Shown: positions 62,317 through 64,000 of the stretch, one piece after another | Layout: every line of letters begins with the position of its first letter | Numbering within the stretch: the first letter of the stretch is position 1 | NCBI GenBank assembly: GCA_900546665.1 | Contig: URDY01000001.1 | Location: forward strand, 62,001-126,000 | Direction: 5' to 3' | DNA: 64,000 bases | DNA from: an uncultured Paraprevotella sp. | GTDB taxonomy: Bacteria; Bacteroidota; Bacteroidia; Bacteroidales; Bacteroidaceae | Notes under the pieces: generated by a model | Told to the model about the DNA's origin: nothing | The model's input: the letters and a program-made list of their open reading frames with translations, nothing else | Databases searched by the model: none | Program-made: the position numbers and the translations under genes

Positions 62317-63978
62317 ATGGTACAAGAAGTGCAAATCAGATGCAAAAATAACAAAAAATCTATTAATATCCCTATCGGAAGCACACTTTGGGACGCCTAT
62401 GTCGCTCTAAAACTAGAAATGCCTTATGGACCAGTCAGTGCCAAAGTCAATAACAAAGTAGAAGGATTACATTACCGTTTTTATAATGCCAAGGATGTAG
62501 AATTTCTTGATCAGACTTCCCCTTCAGGCATGCGGACATATACCCGTTCTTTATTTTTCGTATTGGTAAAAGCCACTAAAGACCTGTTCCCCGACAGCAG
62601 TATAAAAATAGAAATGCCCATATCCAGAGGTTATTACTGCGATTTGCGCATCGGTCGCCCTCTGACAGATAAAGATGCTCAAGACATAGAACAACGAATG
62701 AGAGAAATTGTCAATCAGGATATTCCTTTTCACCGCATTCAAAGTCCTACAGAAGAGGCTATCGAACTGTTCAGATCAAAAGGAATGCTCAGTAAAGTCA
62801 AATTATTGGAAAGTTCCGGCACCATATATACCCACTACTATAAACTTCAAGATACCGTCAATTATTTCTACGGTTCACTGCTTCCAAGCACAGGCGGTCT
62901 CAAAGTGTTTGGTGTAATCAGATATTATGACGGTTTGCTGCTTCGCATCCCTTCCAGAAAAAATCCCAACGAACTGGAAGAAATCATTCCTCAAGAAAAG
63001 ATGATGGAAATATTCAAGGAACATCATCACTGGCAAGAAATTGTAGGTCTTAACACTGTAGGAGATTTCAACAGAGCATGTCAGGAAGGTCACGCTACAG
63101 ATATGATTAACGTAGCAGAAGCCTTGCAAGAAAAAAAAATAGTCAAAATTGCAGATGAAATTCAGGCACGTCCTGACGTCAAACTGATTTTAATTTCCGG
63201 CCCATCCTCCAGTGGAAAAACCACTTTTAGCAAGAGATTATCCATTCAGCTCATGACCAATGGGTTACACCCCTACCCGATTTCACTGGATGATTATTTT
63301 GTCAACCGCACAGACACCCCTAAGGATAAAAACGGAGATTATGACTTCGAATCACTTTATGCTTTGGACATCCCATTCTTCAATGCCCAATTAAAAGATC
63401 TTATGGACGGAAAAGAAATAGAACTGCCACGGTTTAATTTTCAAAAGGGAGAAAGAGAAAAAAGCGGAAAGAAAATACGGTTAGAAAAAAACATGATACT
63501 GATCCTTGAAGGTATCCACGCACTCAATCCAGAACTCACACCACAAATACCCGATATTCAGAAATACAGAATATACGTATCCGCACTGACTACCATCATG
63601 CTTGATGTACACAACTATATTCCTACTACAGACAACAGACTGTTAAGACGCATCATACGAGACTATAAATACAGAGGATATTCAGCATTGGAAACAATCA
63701 GAAGATGGCCTAGCGTACGGGATGGAGAGGACAAATGGATATTCCCCTATCAGGAACAGGCAGACGCCATGTTTAACAGTGCCTTACTATTTGAACTGGC
63801 AGTAATAAGAAATCAGGCACTACCCATATTGGAACTCGTTCCTGAAAACGCTCCCGAATATTCGGAAGCATACCGCTTACGTAAATTCCTCAGGTATTTT
63901 ATACCAATGTCGGACAACGTCATTCCTCCGACTTCACTTTTAAGAGAATTTTTGGGAGGAAGCTCTTTCCAATATTAA
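62317..63978 (+). CDS. Uridine kinase-like nucleoside kinase with TGS-type N terminus
   Basis: A 553-residue protein. The N-terminal ubiquitin-like TGS domain (about 1-65) and a tRNA-synthetase second-additional-domain-like region (about 80-220; RGYYCDLRIGRPLTDKDAQDIEQRM) precede a uridine kinase/phosphoribulokinase-type P-loop domain (about 285-500) with Walker A GPSSSGKTT (295-303) and SLDDYFVNR. This composition is common in Bacteroidota and clostridia; the substrate is assumed to be a nucleoside. The gene is divergent from the Na/Pi gene, with an AT-rich 86-base gap. It ends 22 bases before the window edge. Confidence 0.9.
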   Translation: MVQEVQIRCKNNKKSINIPIGSTLWDAYVALKLEMPYGPVSAKVNNKVEGLHYRFYNAKDVEFLDQTSPSGMRTYTRSLFFVLVKATKDLFPDSSIKIEMPISRGYYCDLRIGRPLTDKDAQDIEQRMREIVNQDIPFHRIQSPTEEAIELFRSKGMLSKVKLLESSGTIYTHYYKLQDTVNYFYGSLLPSTGGLKVFGVIRYYDGLLLRIPSRKNPNELEEIIPQEKMMEIFKEHHHWQEIVGLNTVGDFNRACQEGHATDMINVAEALQEKKIVKIADEIQARPDVKLILISGPSSSGKTTFSKRLSIQLMTNGLHPYPISLDDYFVNRTDTPKDKNGDYDFESLYALDIPFFNAQLKDLMDGKEIELPRFNFQKGEREKSGKKIRLEKNMILILEGIHALNPELTPQIPDIQKYRIYVSALTTIMLDVHNYIPTTDNRLLRRIIRDYKYRGYSALETIRRWPSVRDGEDKWIFPYQEQADAMFNSALLFELAVIRNQALPILELVPENAPEYSEAYRLRKFLRYFIPMSDNVIPPTSLLREFLGGSSFQY

Positions 63979-64000
63979 TCAGTTCTCTAGCTATAAAGAA

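Overview
The window reads as a chromosomal segment of a gut-type Bacteroidota organism (Bacteroides/Phocaeicola/Prevotella-like; no species is claimed). The clues are Bacteroides-type -7 promoter boxes (TAnnTTTG) ahead of many genes, lipoproteins with an acidic stretch after the lipobox Cys, a hybrid-two-component-like sensor/AraC regulator beside polysaccharide genes, a TonB-dependent receptor, a GT117-type (DUF2723) membrane protein, the long form of IspG and a TGS-type nucleoside kinase. No rRNA, tRNA, CRISPR array, transposase or phage gene was seen.

Layout. 1-5.4 kb: the N-terminal part of a GH27 alpha-galactosidase, a long gene-free stretch with repeats, a Crp/Fnr-type regulator, and divergent xylB-xylA ending in a strong terminator. 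5.6-17.3 kb: a tripartite ABC export operon (membrane-fusion protein, permease pair, ATPase, second permease pair, TolC-like channel) followed by its own NtrC-type response regulator and NtrB-type histidine kinase. A textbook sigma-54 promoter with tandem dyad sites precedes the operon, and rpoN lies at 46.9 kb. 17.3-20.7 kb: a small DUF3098 membrane protein and a GT117-type protein. 20.9-27.7 kb: a membrane-bound TPR/HTH regulator divergent from a TonB receptor, a surface-type beta-helix lipoprotein and a secreted metallophosphoesterase. 27.7-39.1 kb: a membrane AraC-type regulator built like a hybrid two-component system but without kinase and receiver domains, divergent from a GH2 enzyme and a PL11 rhamnogalacturonan lyase that carries autotransporter-like repeats and a T9SS-type tail. 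39.2-42.9 kb: an overlapping four-gene operon (cation efflux, NAD-epimerase, PAP2 phosphatase, lipoprotein). 43.0-64.0 kb: visibly more AT-rich core genes (rnr, aspA, rpoN, PAP2-like, purE, ispG, cysS, a SufE/M28/C26-M19/Lrp operon, three FKBPs, a sirtuin, rubredoxin, Na/Pi transporter, nucleoside kinase).

How it works together. Several loci are paired regulator/target units: Crp/Fnr with xylose catabolism (two perfect palindromes between them), NtrB/NtrC with the ABC exporter (sigma-54 promoter plus upstream activator dyads), the TPR-HTH protein with the TonB receptor trio, the kinase-less hybrid regulator with RG-I degradation (a 17-bp direct repeat just upstream of the target promoter), and Lrp with a peptidase operon (a dyad over its own start site). 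The strongest candidates for something undescribed are the kinase-less sensor-regulator, the TonB receptor/beta-helix/phosphoesterase trio, the sigma-54-controlled exporter with two permease pairs, and a family of small hairpin repeats found at two separate loci.
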